A stretch of DNA of 64,000 nucleotides from Burkholderia sp. USMB20 (GTDB lineage: Bacteria; Pseudomonadota; Gammaproteobacteria; Burkholderiales; Burkholderiaceae), in assembly GCF_000949135.2 (NCBI RefSeq), contig NZ_JTAN02000017.1, forward strand, positions 394,108 to 458,107, given 5' to 3'. Below are positions 27,277-37,553 of the stretch, one piece after another. Both the position numbers and the translations under genes were made by a program. Position 1 is the stretch's first letter, and each line of letters opens with the position of its first letter. Under the pieces are notes generated by a model, which saw only the letters and a program-made list of their open reading frames with translations, made no database searches and was not told the origin of the DNA.

Positions 27277-28197
27277 ATGGCCAATGGAGCCAAACCAGCC
27301 AACGCCATCGGCTACGATGCAGACGTGACAGCCGCATGCGAGCGCACCTTGCTCACCCTGCTCGGCGCATTCGGCAGCCTCAAGAATACGTTGCGGCTCG
27401 TGGGCGGTCTGGTGCCACGGTACCTTACGCCTGAAGCGCCGCCTGACGTGCCCGCACACGCTGGAACCTCTGACGTCGACGTCGTCCTCAACATTCAAGT
27501 GATCGCCCAGGGCGATGGCTACGCTGCGTTGGCCGACCAGCTTGCTGCGCGTCGATTCGAGCGGCACGTGAATCCTGAAAACGGTAAGCCGTCTTCGTGG
27601 CGGTGGCAGCGGCGAGTGAACGAGCATATGTTTGTGCTCGTTGAGTTCCTTCGCGACGCTGGCGACGCGCAGCCCGGGAAACCGGTAAACGTCGACGGTG
27701 AACGTGTCTCCGCGCTAGCCGTAAAGTACGCCGGCATCGTGCATGAATGGTTTCAGGAACGGGAGATCACGGGCAAATTGTTGGACGGTGGAGGTATCTC
27801 TACTGAGCTGGTTCGCTTTGCCGACGTGCCTGCCTTCGTCATTCTGAAGGCCTTGGCGCTAGACGACCGCATGGAAAACAAGGATGCGGCCGACCTCATC
27901 CATGTGCTGCGGTACGCGGGGAAGATCGACGAGGTTGCCGAACAGTTCGTGCAGCGCGCGTTGTCGCAGACCCATCCCGGCGCGATCGAAGCAGGACTCT
28001 CGGCCCTGCACCGCCGCTTCTGCGATGACGAACATGGCGAGGGATACGAAAAGGTCGGATCAGTCGGTTACGCGAAATTCCACTACCAGGCCGACGATGA
28101 TGCCTTGGTGCGAGACCAGCGCTTTGCGTCGGGCCTCGTTCAAGCGCTCCTTGATGAATTCAACGCCAAGCTCGCCGAACGCCAGCCAAAGACTTGA
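27277..28197 (+). CDS. AbiEii-like nucleotidyltransferase toxin
   Basis: A 306-residue nucleotidyltransferase. The catalytic core shows LVGGLVPRYL with Gly43-Gly44 followed by GTSDVDVVL with Asp66/Asp68, the GG…DxD arrangement of Pol-beta-like/MNT enzymes. Family members (AbiEii, MenT) inactivate cells by adding nucleotides to tRNA or using GTP. ALDDRMENKDAADLI at about 195-210 matches the domain found after the transferase core in this family. It begins immediately at the end of the antitoxin gene and uses the ribosome-site-like CTGGAG at 27265-27270. Substrate unknown. Confidence 0.8.
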   Translation: MANGAKPANAIGYDADVTAACERTLLTLLGAFGSLKNTLRLVGGLVPRYLTPEAPPDVPAHAGTSDVDVVLNIQVIAQGDGYAALADQLAARRFERHVNPENGKPSSWRWQRRVNEHMFVLVEFLRDAGDAQPGKPVNVDGERVSALAVKYAGIVHEWFQEREITGKLLDGGGISTELVRFADVPAFVILKALALDDRMENKDAADLIHVLRYAGKIDEVAEQFVQRALSQTHPGAIEAGLSALHRRFCDDEHGEGYEKVGSVGYAKFHYQADDDALVRDQRFASGLVQALLDEFNAKLAERQPKT

Positions 28198-28644
28198 CGC
28201 CGTTCGCTTTCTAGGGGAATCACCCGAACTTCGCGGGCGATGCAGGAAACCGACTACCCGCCCACGGCAGGCGATGTGTAAGGCGTAGCTGCGGAACTTG
28301 ACGCACACAACGTTCGGTAGGCTCAGACGGCGTACCCCTCCGATCACAAACGGCACCACTATCAACCGCACCGGCATCATCGAGACGCAGGCCACGGTCC
28401 GCCCCTGCTCGCATGACGTCGAATAGATCGTGTGAAACATCTGGCCAGGCACGCCGGCGCCTCTTCCCAGCCGTTCAAATAGGACTTGCTGACCACGTGG
28501 TCGAGGCCAGTGTCCAGTATCAACGCGAGGGCGCCTACCTCGGAAACGTGCGCCCGACCAGCGTTCCAGGCGGCAGAGCTCGATGCAGAAGTCGCACTTG
28601 AGCGGAACGTCGAGATACATCCGTGTCTTCAGGCGGGTCCAGCT

Positions 28645-28673
28645 CAATTCTCTCCGCACTGCGGAGAGAATTG
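28645..28673. repeat. Palindromic hairpin, copy 1
   Basis: CAATTCTCTCCGC (28645-28657), ACT, GCGGAGAGAATTG (28661-28673): a perfect 13-bp stem with a 3-base loop. Its core, ATTCTCTCCGC-N3-GCGGAGAGAAT, recurs at 29049-29077. Possibly a REP-like unit or the ends of a miniature element. Confidence 0.75.
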
Positions 28674-28742
28674 GTTCGTCAGGAAAGACCTAAGCACACC
28701 CACGCATTGACGCAACTGCTGCTCGCTCCAGCCACTTCCATA

Positions 28743-29000
28743 CTAGGCGGTCAGCGCACGGGCAAGCGCCGGAGCGGTCTGTTGCGAATTGCCGGTGCGC
28801 TCACCGCGCCGCACATCTTCCCGAACATGACGGCCGATCTGCCAGTAGAGCAACGTCAATGCAGCATCGACGGCGACCGTCGCGCCAGCCCGCGCGGCAT
28901 TGACCATGCGGTGAACGTCAGCCACCAGGGAAGCAGGATCAGCTCGGTCGCCTTATCAGGATCGAAGAAATCGGTGCCGGCAGGCAGCGCCAAGCCATGG
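28743..29000 (-). pseudogene. Remnant of a DUF1016 (YhcG-type) PDDEXK nuclease
   Basis: The minus strand reads VHRMVNAARAGATVAV…LTLLYWQIGRHVREDV, matching the N-terminal DUF1016 domain (I..AR..A...VN.EL..LYW.IG..I). In a shifted frame just upstream it reads LPAGTDFFDPD. The match is lost after about 60 residues and the PDDEXK catalytic part is absent. It is broken at both ends. Confidence 0.65.
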
Positions 29001-29048
29001 CCACGTTATCGGAATCTCGATAGCGGCGGAACCCTGGCGAGCGCGCTC

Positions 29049-29077
29049 CCGCATTCTCCCCGCGCCGCGGAGAGAAT
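29049..29077. repeat. Palindromic hairpin, copy 2
   Basis: GCATTCTCCCCGC (29049-29061), GCC, GCGGAGAGAATGC (29065-29077): a 13-bp stem with one mismatch. It shares its core with the hairpin at 28645. The two copies are about 400 bases apart and bracket the DUF1016 remnant. Confidence 0.7.
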
Positions 29078-29223
29078 GCGCCCATCGTCATCTTCCGGCT
29101 GCCGGCGGCGAGATCGGGCGGGTATACGCACTTGCCGTGTCCGCAGCAGCCGCTCCCACTGCGGCAGATACAAAAGTAGTTAAACGAGTCACGAAATCAG
29201 TCGCAGGCGCATGCCTGTCCCGA

Positions 29224-29263
29224 AATGAAGGGTAACCTAGCCTTTACTAGGTTCTCCTTCATT
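29224..29263. repeat. Imperfect 17-bp hairpin
   Basis: AATGAAGGGTAACCTAG (29224-29240), CCTTTA, CTAGGTTCTCCTTCATT (29247-29263) pair at 15 of 17 positions. It is unrelated to the 28645/29049 palindromes. Could be a terminator, a REP-like unit or a transposon-end relic. Confidence 0.5.
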
Positions 29264-29550
29264 CCGCCGGATCCTGCCTCGAAATGGACCACTTCGGCGG
29301 AGCGCATTGCGCCCCTCTTTCACTGCACAACCGCGCACGTCCTAACTCGCCCCCTGAAGTTGCTACGAAAAAACTGTCAAACTTCCGCGTCCACACGCGC
29401 ACCACACGTCGGTCGCGCTAGCTTGCAAACTCATCCGTCTATCAACGCGCATCACACGCTCGGCGTGATGCATGACCGCAGTCAAACAACGCTCGTGTCC
29501 CTGTCCGATCCGACCGGCAAGCCAAACTCCGGATTCGCCGCGGCTCTCGA

Positions 29551-29574
29551 CGAACACTAAAAAGACACTAAAAA
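29551..29574. repeat. Right direct repeat of the island (att-like core)
   Basis: CGAACACTAAAAA followed by GACACTAAAAA; it differs from the left copy at 9200-9223 by one base. It also begins the longer block 29551-29703 that matches 8962-9120. Confidence 0.6.
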
Positions 29575-29703
29575 TTGCGGCGCGAACAGGTGCTCGGTAA
29601 ACATGGGCGGCTCGCCCGCTCGAAGGCCCTTGCCAGCTGGAGCATCGACGGATTCCACCGCCCCCCTATGGAACACCCCAGATATCACGATTCATTTAAC
29701 TTT
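29551..29703. repeat. Right diverged copy of the att-like region
   Basis: Collinear with 8962-9120: the A-rich core, TTGCGG, CCCTTGCCAG, GACGGATTCCA, GGAACACCC and ATTCATTTAACTTT occur in the same order and at similar spacing. It lies directly upstream of the msrB gene. Confidence 0.55.
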
Positions 29704-29776
29704 CCGTGAGGACTTCGACACCGCCTGCCACCTACTCTGTGCGCATGTTTTCAGGACCTGCTTCCAGGAGCCCATC

Positions 29777-30307
29777 ATGCCCACCCGCAGACATCTGCTG
29801 TTCGCCGGCGCGACCGGCCTTGCGGCACTCGCGGCGCTGTCGTCCACGGCCCGTCGTGCGCTGGTCGGCCGCGCGTTCGCCGCGCCGCCCGCCGCCGGAC
29901 CGACGGCCGCCCCGTTCGAGATCACCCGCAGCGACGCCGAATGGCACCGCCGCCTCACGCCCGCCCAATACACGGTGCTGCGCGACGCCGGCACCGAGCC
30001 GCCGTACAGCAGCCCGCTGAACGGCGAGCACCGCCACGGCACGTTCGCGTGCGCCGGCTGCGACCTCGCGCTGTTCTCGTCGGACACCAAGTTCGACAGC
30101 CACACCGGCTGGCCGAGCTTCTGGAAGCCGCTCGACCACGCGGTCGCGACCGCGCTCGATCCGTCGTACGGGATGTCGCGCACCGAAGTGCACTGCCGCC
30201 GCTGCGGCGGCCATCTCGGCCACGTGTTCGACGACGGCCCGCCGCCTACCGGCCTGCGCTACTGCATGAACGGGCTCGCGCTCGCCTTCCACCCAGCCGC
30301 CGCCTGA
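29777..30307 (+). CDS. msrB: Peptide-methionine (R)-S-oxide reductase, exported
   Basis: Reduces methionine-R-sulfoxide in proteins. The 176-residue product has Zn ligands Cys92/Cys95 (CAGC) and Cys140/Cys143 (CRRC), GWPSFWKPL near residue 111 and catalytic Cys163 in RYCMN. The N terminus MPTRRHLLFAGATGLAALAAL carries a twin-arginine-like RR followed by a hydrophobic stretch and AFAAPPA, so it is probably exported to the periplasm. ATG 29777 has AGGAG six bases upstream. It is followed by dipZ and msrA, an apparent extracytoplasmic repair operon. Confidence 0.93.
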   Translation: MPTRRHLLFAGATGLAALAALSSTARRALVGRAFAAPPAAGPTAAPFEITRSDAEWHRRLTPAQYTVLRDAGTEPPYSSPLNGEHRHGTFACAGCDLALFSSDTKFDSHTGWPSFWKPLDHAVATALDPSYGMSRTEVHCRRCGGHLGHVFDDGPPPTGLRYCMNGLALAFHPAAA

Positions 30308-30344
30308 CGGGCCGCCGCCTTCCTGAACGACCGGAGACCGCTCC

Positions 30345-32216
30345 ATGCTGCTCATCGTCCTTGCCTATCTCGGCGGCGTGCTCACGATCCTGAGCCCGTG
30401 CATCCTGCCCGTGCTGCCGTTCGTGTTCGCGCGCGCCGACCAGCCGTTCGTGCGTACCGGCCTGCCGCTGCTGATCGGCATGGCGCTCACGTTCGCCGTC
30501 GTCGCGACGCTCGCCGCCGTCGGCGGCGGCTGGGTCGCGCAGGCCAACCAGGCCGGCCGCTGGCTCGCCATCGTGCTGCTCGCGGTGTTCGGCCTGACGC
30601 TGCTGCTGCCGCGCTTCGCCGAGCACCTGACGCGCCCGCTCGTCGCGGCCGGCAACCGCCTCACCGGGTTCGCACAGCGCGACGGCCGCCCGGCCGGCCC
30701 CGCGTCGTCGCTGCTGCTCGGCGTCGCGACCGGCCTGCTGTGGGCGCCGTGCGCGGGTCCGATCCTCGGGCTCGTGCTGACCGGCGCCGCGCTGCGCGGC
30801 GCGAGCGTCGGCACGACGCTGCTGCTGGTTGCGTATGCGGCCGGCGCGGCGACGTCGCTCGGCGTCGCGCTCGTGATCGGCGGCAAGGTGTTCGCCGCGA
30901 TGAAGCGCTCGCTCGGCGCCGGCGAATGGATCAAGCGCGGGATCGGCGCGGCGCTGCTGGCCGGCGTTGGCGCGATCGCGCTCGGCCTCGACACGGGGGC
31001 GCTCGCGCAGTTGTCGACCGTCACGACGGGCGGCCTCGAGACGAAGCTCGTCGACCGGCTCGGCGCTCGCCCGCATGGCGCGCCGGCGGCGACGTCCGCG
31101 ACCAGCGATACCGCCGGCGGCAACGGTGCCGCGGCCGGCGGCGCGATGATGGCCGCGACGTCCGGTGATGCACCGGCGGCCGGCGGCGCGATGATGCGCA
31201 CCGCCGGCACGACGCCGGCGCCGCAGGCACCGGCCGCGCTGCCCGTCGAAGGCACGCTGCCGTCGCTCGACGGCGCCGTGCAGTGGCTGAATTCGCCGCC
31301 GCTGAGCGCGGCCGGCCTGCGCGGCAAGGTCGTGCTCGTCGATTTCTGGACGTATTCGTGCATCAACTGCCTGCGCACGCTGCCGTACACGGCCGCCTGG
31401 GCGCGCAAGTACGCGCCGTACGGCCTCGTCGTGATCGGCGTGCACGCCCCGGAGTTCGCGTTCGAGCGCGACATCGGCAACGTGAAGAAGGCCGTGCACG
31501 ACCTGGGCATCGACTACCCGGTCGCGATCGACAACGGCTATGCGATCTGGCGCGCGTTCGGCAACGAGTACTGGCCCGCGCACTACTTCGTCGACGCGCA
31601 AGGGAGGATCCGCCACCACCACTTCGGCGAAGGCGAATACGCGCAGTCGGAACGCGCGATCCAGTCGCTGCTCGCCGAAGCCGGCCACCCGGAAGCGCTG
31701 AACGTGCCGCTCGGGCTCGCCGGCGCCCCCGCGAAGGGCGCGCTCGCGGCGGCCGACAGCGCGGACGTCCGCTCGCCCGAAACCTACGTCGGCTATGCGC
31801 GCGCTGACGACTTCACGTCGCCCGGCGGTGTCGTGCGCGACGCGGCACACCGTTACGACGCGCCCGCGCACCCCGACCTGAACGACTGGGGCCTCGCCGG
31901 CACATGGCAGGTCGGTGCGGAGCGCGCGACGCTCGCCGCGCCGTCCGGCCGGATCGTCTACCGCTTCCATGCGCGCGACCTGCACCTCGTGCTCGGCCCG
32001 GGCGCGAACGGCCGGCCGGTGCGCTTTCGCGTGACGCTCGACGGCGCGGCGCCCGGCGCGGCACACGGCACGGACGTCGATGCACAGGGCTACGGCACCG
32101 TCACCGGCCAGCGCCTGTACCAGCTCGTCCGGCAACCGGGCGCGATCGCCGACCGCACGTTCTCGATCGAGTTTCTCGATCCCGGCGTCGATGCCTATGC
32201 GTTTACGTTCGGCTGA
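30345..32216 (+). CDS. dipZ: DipZ-type CcdA-thioredoxin fusion (electron supply for periplasmic reductases)
   Basis: A 623-residue inner-membrane protein. Residues 1-220 are a CcdA/DsbD-beta-like transporter with the paired cysteines Cys19 (LSPCILP) and Cys136 (WAPCAGP). A Gly/Ala-rich linker with repeated GGAMM follows (about 245-300). Residues 310-460 are a periplasmic thioredoxin-like domain with Cys339-IN-Cys342 in DFWTYSCINCLRT. The last 160 residues form a beta-rich C-terminal domain of DipZ (…GTWQVGAERATL…). It should carry reducing power from cytoplasmic thioredoxin to the exported MsrB and MsrA encoded on either side. Confidence 0.9.
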   Translation: MLLIVLAYLGGVLTILSPCILPVLPFVFARADQPFVRTGLPLLIGMALTFAVVATLAAVGGGWVAQANQAGRWLAIVLLAVFGLTLLLPRFAEHLTRPLVAAGNRLTGFAQRDGRPAGPASSLLLGVATGLLWAPCAGPILGLVLTGAALRGASVGTTLLLVAYAAGAATSLGVALVIGGKVFAAMKRSLGAGEWIKRGIGAALLAGVGAIALGLDTGALAQLSTVTTGGLETKLVDRLGARPHGAPAATSATSDTAGGNGAAAGGAMMAATSGDAPAAGGAMMRTAGTTPAPQAPAALPVEGTLPSLDGAVQWLNSPPLSAAGLRGKVVLVDFWTYSCINCLRTLPYTAAWARKYAPYGLVVIGVHAPEFAFERDIGNVKKAVHDLGIDYPVAIDNGYAIWRAFGNEYWPAHYFVDAQGRIRHHHFGEGEYAQSERAIQSLLAEAGHPEALNVPLGLAGAPAKGALAAADSADVRSPETYVGYARADDFTSPGGVVRDAAHRYDAPAHPDLNDWGLAGTWQVGAERATLAAPSGRIVYRFHARDLHLVLGPGANGRPVRFRVTLDGAAPGAAHGTDVDAQGYGTVTGQRLYQLVRQPGAIADRTFSIEFLDPGVDAYAFTFG

Positions 32217-32308
32217 ACGCGCACGCAGTGGCGGACGCCGTCACGCGCGCCGCCTCCCGTCCACCTCGCGTCCACCTCATTCCGTCCCGCATTTCGAAGG
32301 AGCAACTC

Positions 32309-33052
32309 ATGATTCCGACATCCACTCGCGATTCCGCACCGCGGCGGCGGGCGGCCATGCTGCGCCGCATCGGCGCGATCGCCATCGCGGCCGCCGCCGT
32401 GTTCGGCTACCAGCGCGTCGTCAGTTCCGCGGAACCGATGCGCACCGTGCCCGCACCGACGCTCGACGAAACCCCGGGCGCCTCTCATGAGGAAACGGCC
32501 GTGCTCGCCGGCGGCTGCTTCTGGGGCGTGCAGGGCGTGTTCGAGCACGTGAAGGGCGTGAAGCAGGTCACGGCCGGCTACGCGGGCGGCGCCTCCGAAA
32601 CCGCGCACTACGCGCTGGTCGGCAGCGGGCTGACGGGCCATGCGGAATCGGTGCGCATCGTCTACGACCCGACGCAGGTCACCTACGGCCGGTTGCTGCA
32701 GGTGTTCTTCTCGGTCGCGCACGACCCGACCGAACTCAACCGTCAGGGGCCCGACGAAGGGCCGCAATACCGCTCCGCGATCTTCCCGACCACCGCGCAG
32801 CAGCGCGCGGTCGCGACCGCCTACATCGCGCAGCTGGGCACCGCGCACACGTTCCCGGCGCCCGTCGTCACGCGCGTCGAGCCGTACAAGGGCTTCTATC
32901 CGGCGGAGGCCTATCACCAGAACTACCTCGAGCTGCATCCCGACGCGCCGTACATCGCGTTCAACGACCTGCCGAAGGTCGCCGGGCTGAAGCAGCGCTT
33001 TCCGGCGCTGTACCGCGCCGACGCGGTGCTGTGGCGCGACGCCGGCCTGTGA
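32309..33052 (+). CDS. msrA: Peptide-methionine (S)-S-oxide reductase, membrane-anchored or exported
   Basis: Reduces methionine-S-sulfoxide. The 247-residue product has the catalytic GGCFWG with Cys70, followed by GYAGG and HAESVRI, all standard MsrA motifs; AYHQNYL lies near the C terminus. An arginine-rich start followed by a hydrophobic helix (about 20-37) precedes the domain, so the enzyme is probably anchored in or exported across the inner membrane. AAGGAG upstream supports ATG 32309. Last gene of the msrB-dipZ-msrA set. Confidence 0.93.
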   Translation: MIPTSTRDSAPRRRAAMLRRIGAIAIAAAAVFGYQRVVSSAEPMRTVPAPTLDETPGASHEETAVLAGGCFWGVQGVFEHVKGVKQVTAGYAGGASETAHYALVGSGLTGHAESVRIVYDPTQVTYGRLLQVFFSVAHDPTELNRQGPDEGPQYRSAIFPTTAQQRAVATAYIAQLGTAHTFPAPVVTRVEPYKGFYPAEAYHQNYLELHPDAPYIAFNDLPKVAGLKQRFPALYRADAVLWRDAGL

Positions 33053-33254
33053 GGGACCGCCGGCGCCGCGGCGGCCGGTGTGCGCGCCGCCGGCCGCGTT
33101 TGCGCTGCATCAACGAAACGCATGCTGTCCGGGCCGGGCAAACCCGCATCGGGTCAGCTTCGCGGGCAAACTTCGCGTAGACTTCTCCAGATCAGTCCCC
33201 CGCCGCGCACCGCGCGGCGCTCGGAACTCTCCAGCCAGCCAGGAGGCGTCACGC

Positions 33255-34376
33255 ATGCGCGCAGTGCCTTTGTCTGACAGCAGTGCTCTCGAAGAACCGT
33301 CCAGTGGCTCGGTCGTGCGCGACCTGCGCCGCGTGCCCATCCATCCCGATCACTGGTATCCGCTCGCGTGGTCGCGCGAACTCAAGCACGGCAAGACGCT
33401 CGGCGTGCGCTTCGCCGGCGATCCGATCGTGCTCGTGCGCACCGAATCCGGCGCCGTCTACGCGCTCGAAGATCGTTGCGCGCACCGCCAGGTGCCGCTG
33501 CATGCGGGCGTCGTGAGCGGCGAAACGCTGCGCTGCTGCTACCACGGCTGGACCTACGCGTGCGACAGCGGCCGCTGTGTCGACGTGCCGTACCTCGGCC
33601 GCGAGCGCCTGCCCAACGGCGTGCGCGCGTATCCGTGCCGCGAGGCGCACGGGCTGATCTTCGTGTTCCCCGGCGACGCGACGCTCGCGGACGAACGCCC
33701 GTTCCCCGCGCTGGAATCGGCGGACGATCCCGCGTACAAGACGCGCCGCTTCGGTCGCGAGGTCAAGTGCCACTACTCGTTCATGCACGAGAACCTGATG
33801 GACATGAACCATCAGTTCCTGCATCGCAAGCAGATGGGACAGATGCGCGCACGCAGCGTCGGCCGCCGGCGCGGCGACGACTGGGTCGAGGTCGACTACA
33901 CGTTCGCACGCATGGAAGGCAAGCAGCCGGTCGGCGAGGCGCTCGTGTTCGGCGCCAGCAAGAAACCGACCGACCAGGCCGACAAGAGCGTGATGACGGT
34001 GCGCACGGGCTACCCGTACCAGACGCTGCAGATCCGCTCGAGCGAAGGCACGCTCGTGATGGACCTGTGGATCGTCTACGTGCCGCTCGACGCGCAACAG
34101 CGCACCAACCGCACGTTCGGACTGCTGTCGATCCACAAGCCGGGCATCCCGTTCGCGCTCGATCTCGCGTGGCCGCTGCTGGTCTGGTTCACCGAGCGGA
34201 TCTTCCGCGAGGATCGCTGGATCGTCGAGCGCGAGCAGGAAGCGCACGACCGGCAAGGTGCCGACTGGAACCACGAGGTGTTTCCGGTCATCAACGAACT
34301 GCGCGACCTGCTGCGCCAGTGCGGCGCGCGCACCGTGATTCCGATCCGCGAGGCAAACACGGGCGACGCGCGCTGA
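33255..34376 (+). CDS. Rieske non-heme iron aromatic ring-hydroxylating oxygenase, alpha subunit
   Basis: A 373-residue oxygenase. The Rieske [2Fe-2S] ligands are Cys75-x-His77 (CAHRQVPLH) and Cys94-x2-His97 (CCYHGW). The mononuclear-iron region is HENLMDMNHQFLHRKQ (about 173-188). It resembles the vanillate demethylase/phthalate oxygenase branch rather than biphenyl-type enzymes. AGGAGG at 33241-33246 supports ATG 33255. No ferredoxin, reductase or beta subunit is adjacent, so electrons must come from a reductase encoded elsewhere. It is possibly independent of the msr genes, 202 bases upstream. Substrate unknown. Confidence 0.87.
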   Translation: MRAVPLSDSSALEEPSSGSVVRDLRRVPIHPDHWYPLAWSRELKHGKTLGVRFAGDPIVLVRTESGAVYALEDRCAHRQVPLHAGVVSGETLRCCYHGWTYACDSGRCVDVPYLGRERLPNGVRAYPCREAHGLIFVFPGDATLADERPFPALESADDPAYKTRRFGREVKCHYSFMHENLMDMNHQFLHRKQMGQMRARSVGRRRGDDWVEVDYTFARMEGKQPVGEALVFGASKKPTDQADKSVMTVRTGYPYQTLQIRSSEGTLVMDLWIVYVPLDAQQRTNRTFGLLSIHKPGIPFALDLAWPLLVWFTERIFREDRWIVEREQEAHDRQGADWNHEVFPVINELRDLLRQCGARTVIPIREANTGDAR

Positions 34377-34412
34377 CTGCGCAGCGCGTGTGCCCGTTTC
34401 GAACCCGTTGCG

Positions 34413-34431
34413 AACCGGCCTCGAGCCGGTT
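34413..34431. terminator. Bidirectional terminator hairpin
   Basis: AACCGGC (34413-34419), CTCGA, GCCGGTT (34425-34431), then TCG. It lies between the convergent oxygenase and dihydropyrimidinase genes, so a shared terminator is likely, though the T-run is minimal. Confidence 0.55.
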
Positions 34432-34441
34432 TCGTGCGCGT

Positions 34442-37454
<3,013 letters not shown>

Positions 37455-37553
37455 CGAATGCGCTCCACGTAAACGTCGACGCCGGCATCGTGCGATGCCG
37501 GCAGAACAGGACACAAGCGGCAGCGCGGGCGATACCGCGCCGCCGGACGTCGG

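Larger units (their letters stand above)
9200..29574. mobile_element. Defence-type genomic island
   Basis: The interval between the two near-identical 24-base direct repeats. It contains VapBC, a WYL-regulated Wadjet operon, an Mrr/nSTAND-type NTPase, an ABC-3C system, an AbiE-like pair and decayed MBL and DUF1016 genes. No housekeeping gene lies inside. A decayed integrase lies just outside on the left, and msrB, a chromosomal gene, starts 200 bases past the right repeat. Several inner genes look AT-richer than the flanks by eye. No intact integrase remains, so the island is probably fixed. Exact limits are inferred. Confidence 0.6.
28198..29776. other. Right end of island: decayed sequence and hairpins
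   Basis: About 1.6 kb without an intact gene. It contains a DUF1016 nuclease remnant, two copies of a related palindrome (28645, 29049), a further hairpin (29224) and the right att-like repeat (29551). The stretch 28198-28640 has no recognisable feature. Confidence 0.5.

Noticed and set aside
28060-28659. A 199-codon minus-strand frame after the AbiE-like toxin
   Set aside because: Overlaps the toxin end, has no motif, and the region is full of relics.
29225-29560. A 111-codon plus-strand frame ending at the right att repeat
   Set aside because: Starts inside the hairpin at 29224 and has no recognisable domain.
30246-32135. A 629-codon minus-strand frame over dipZ
   Set aside because: Antisense shadow of a GC-rich gene with strong CcdA/thioredoxin motifs on the plus strand.
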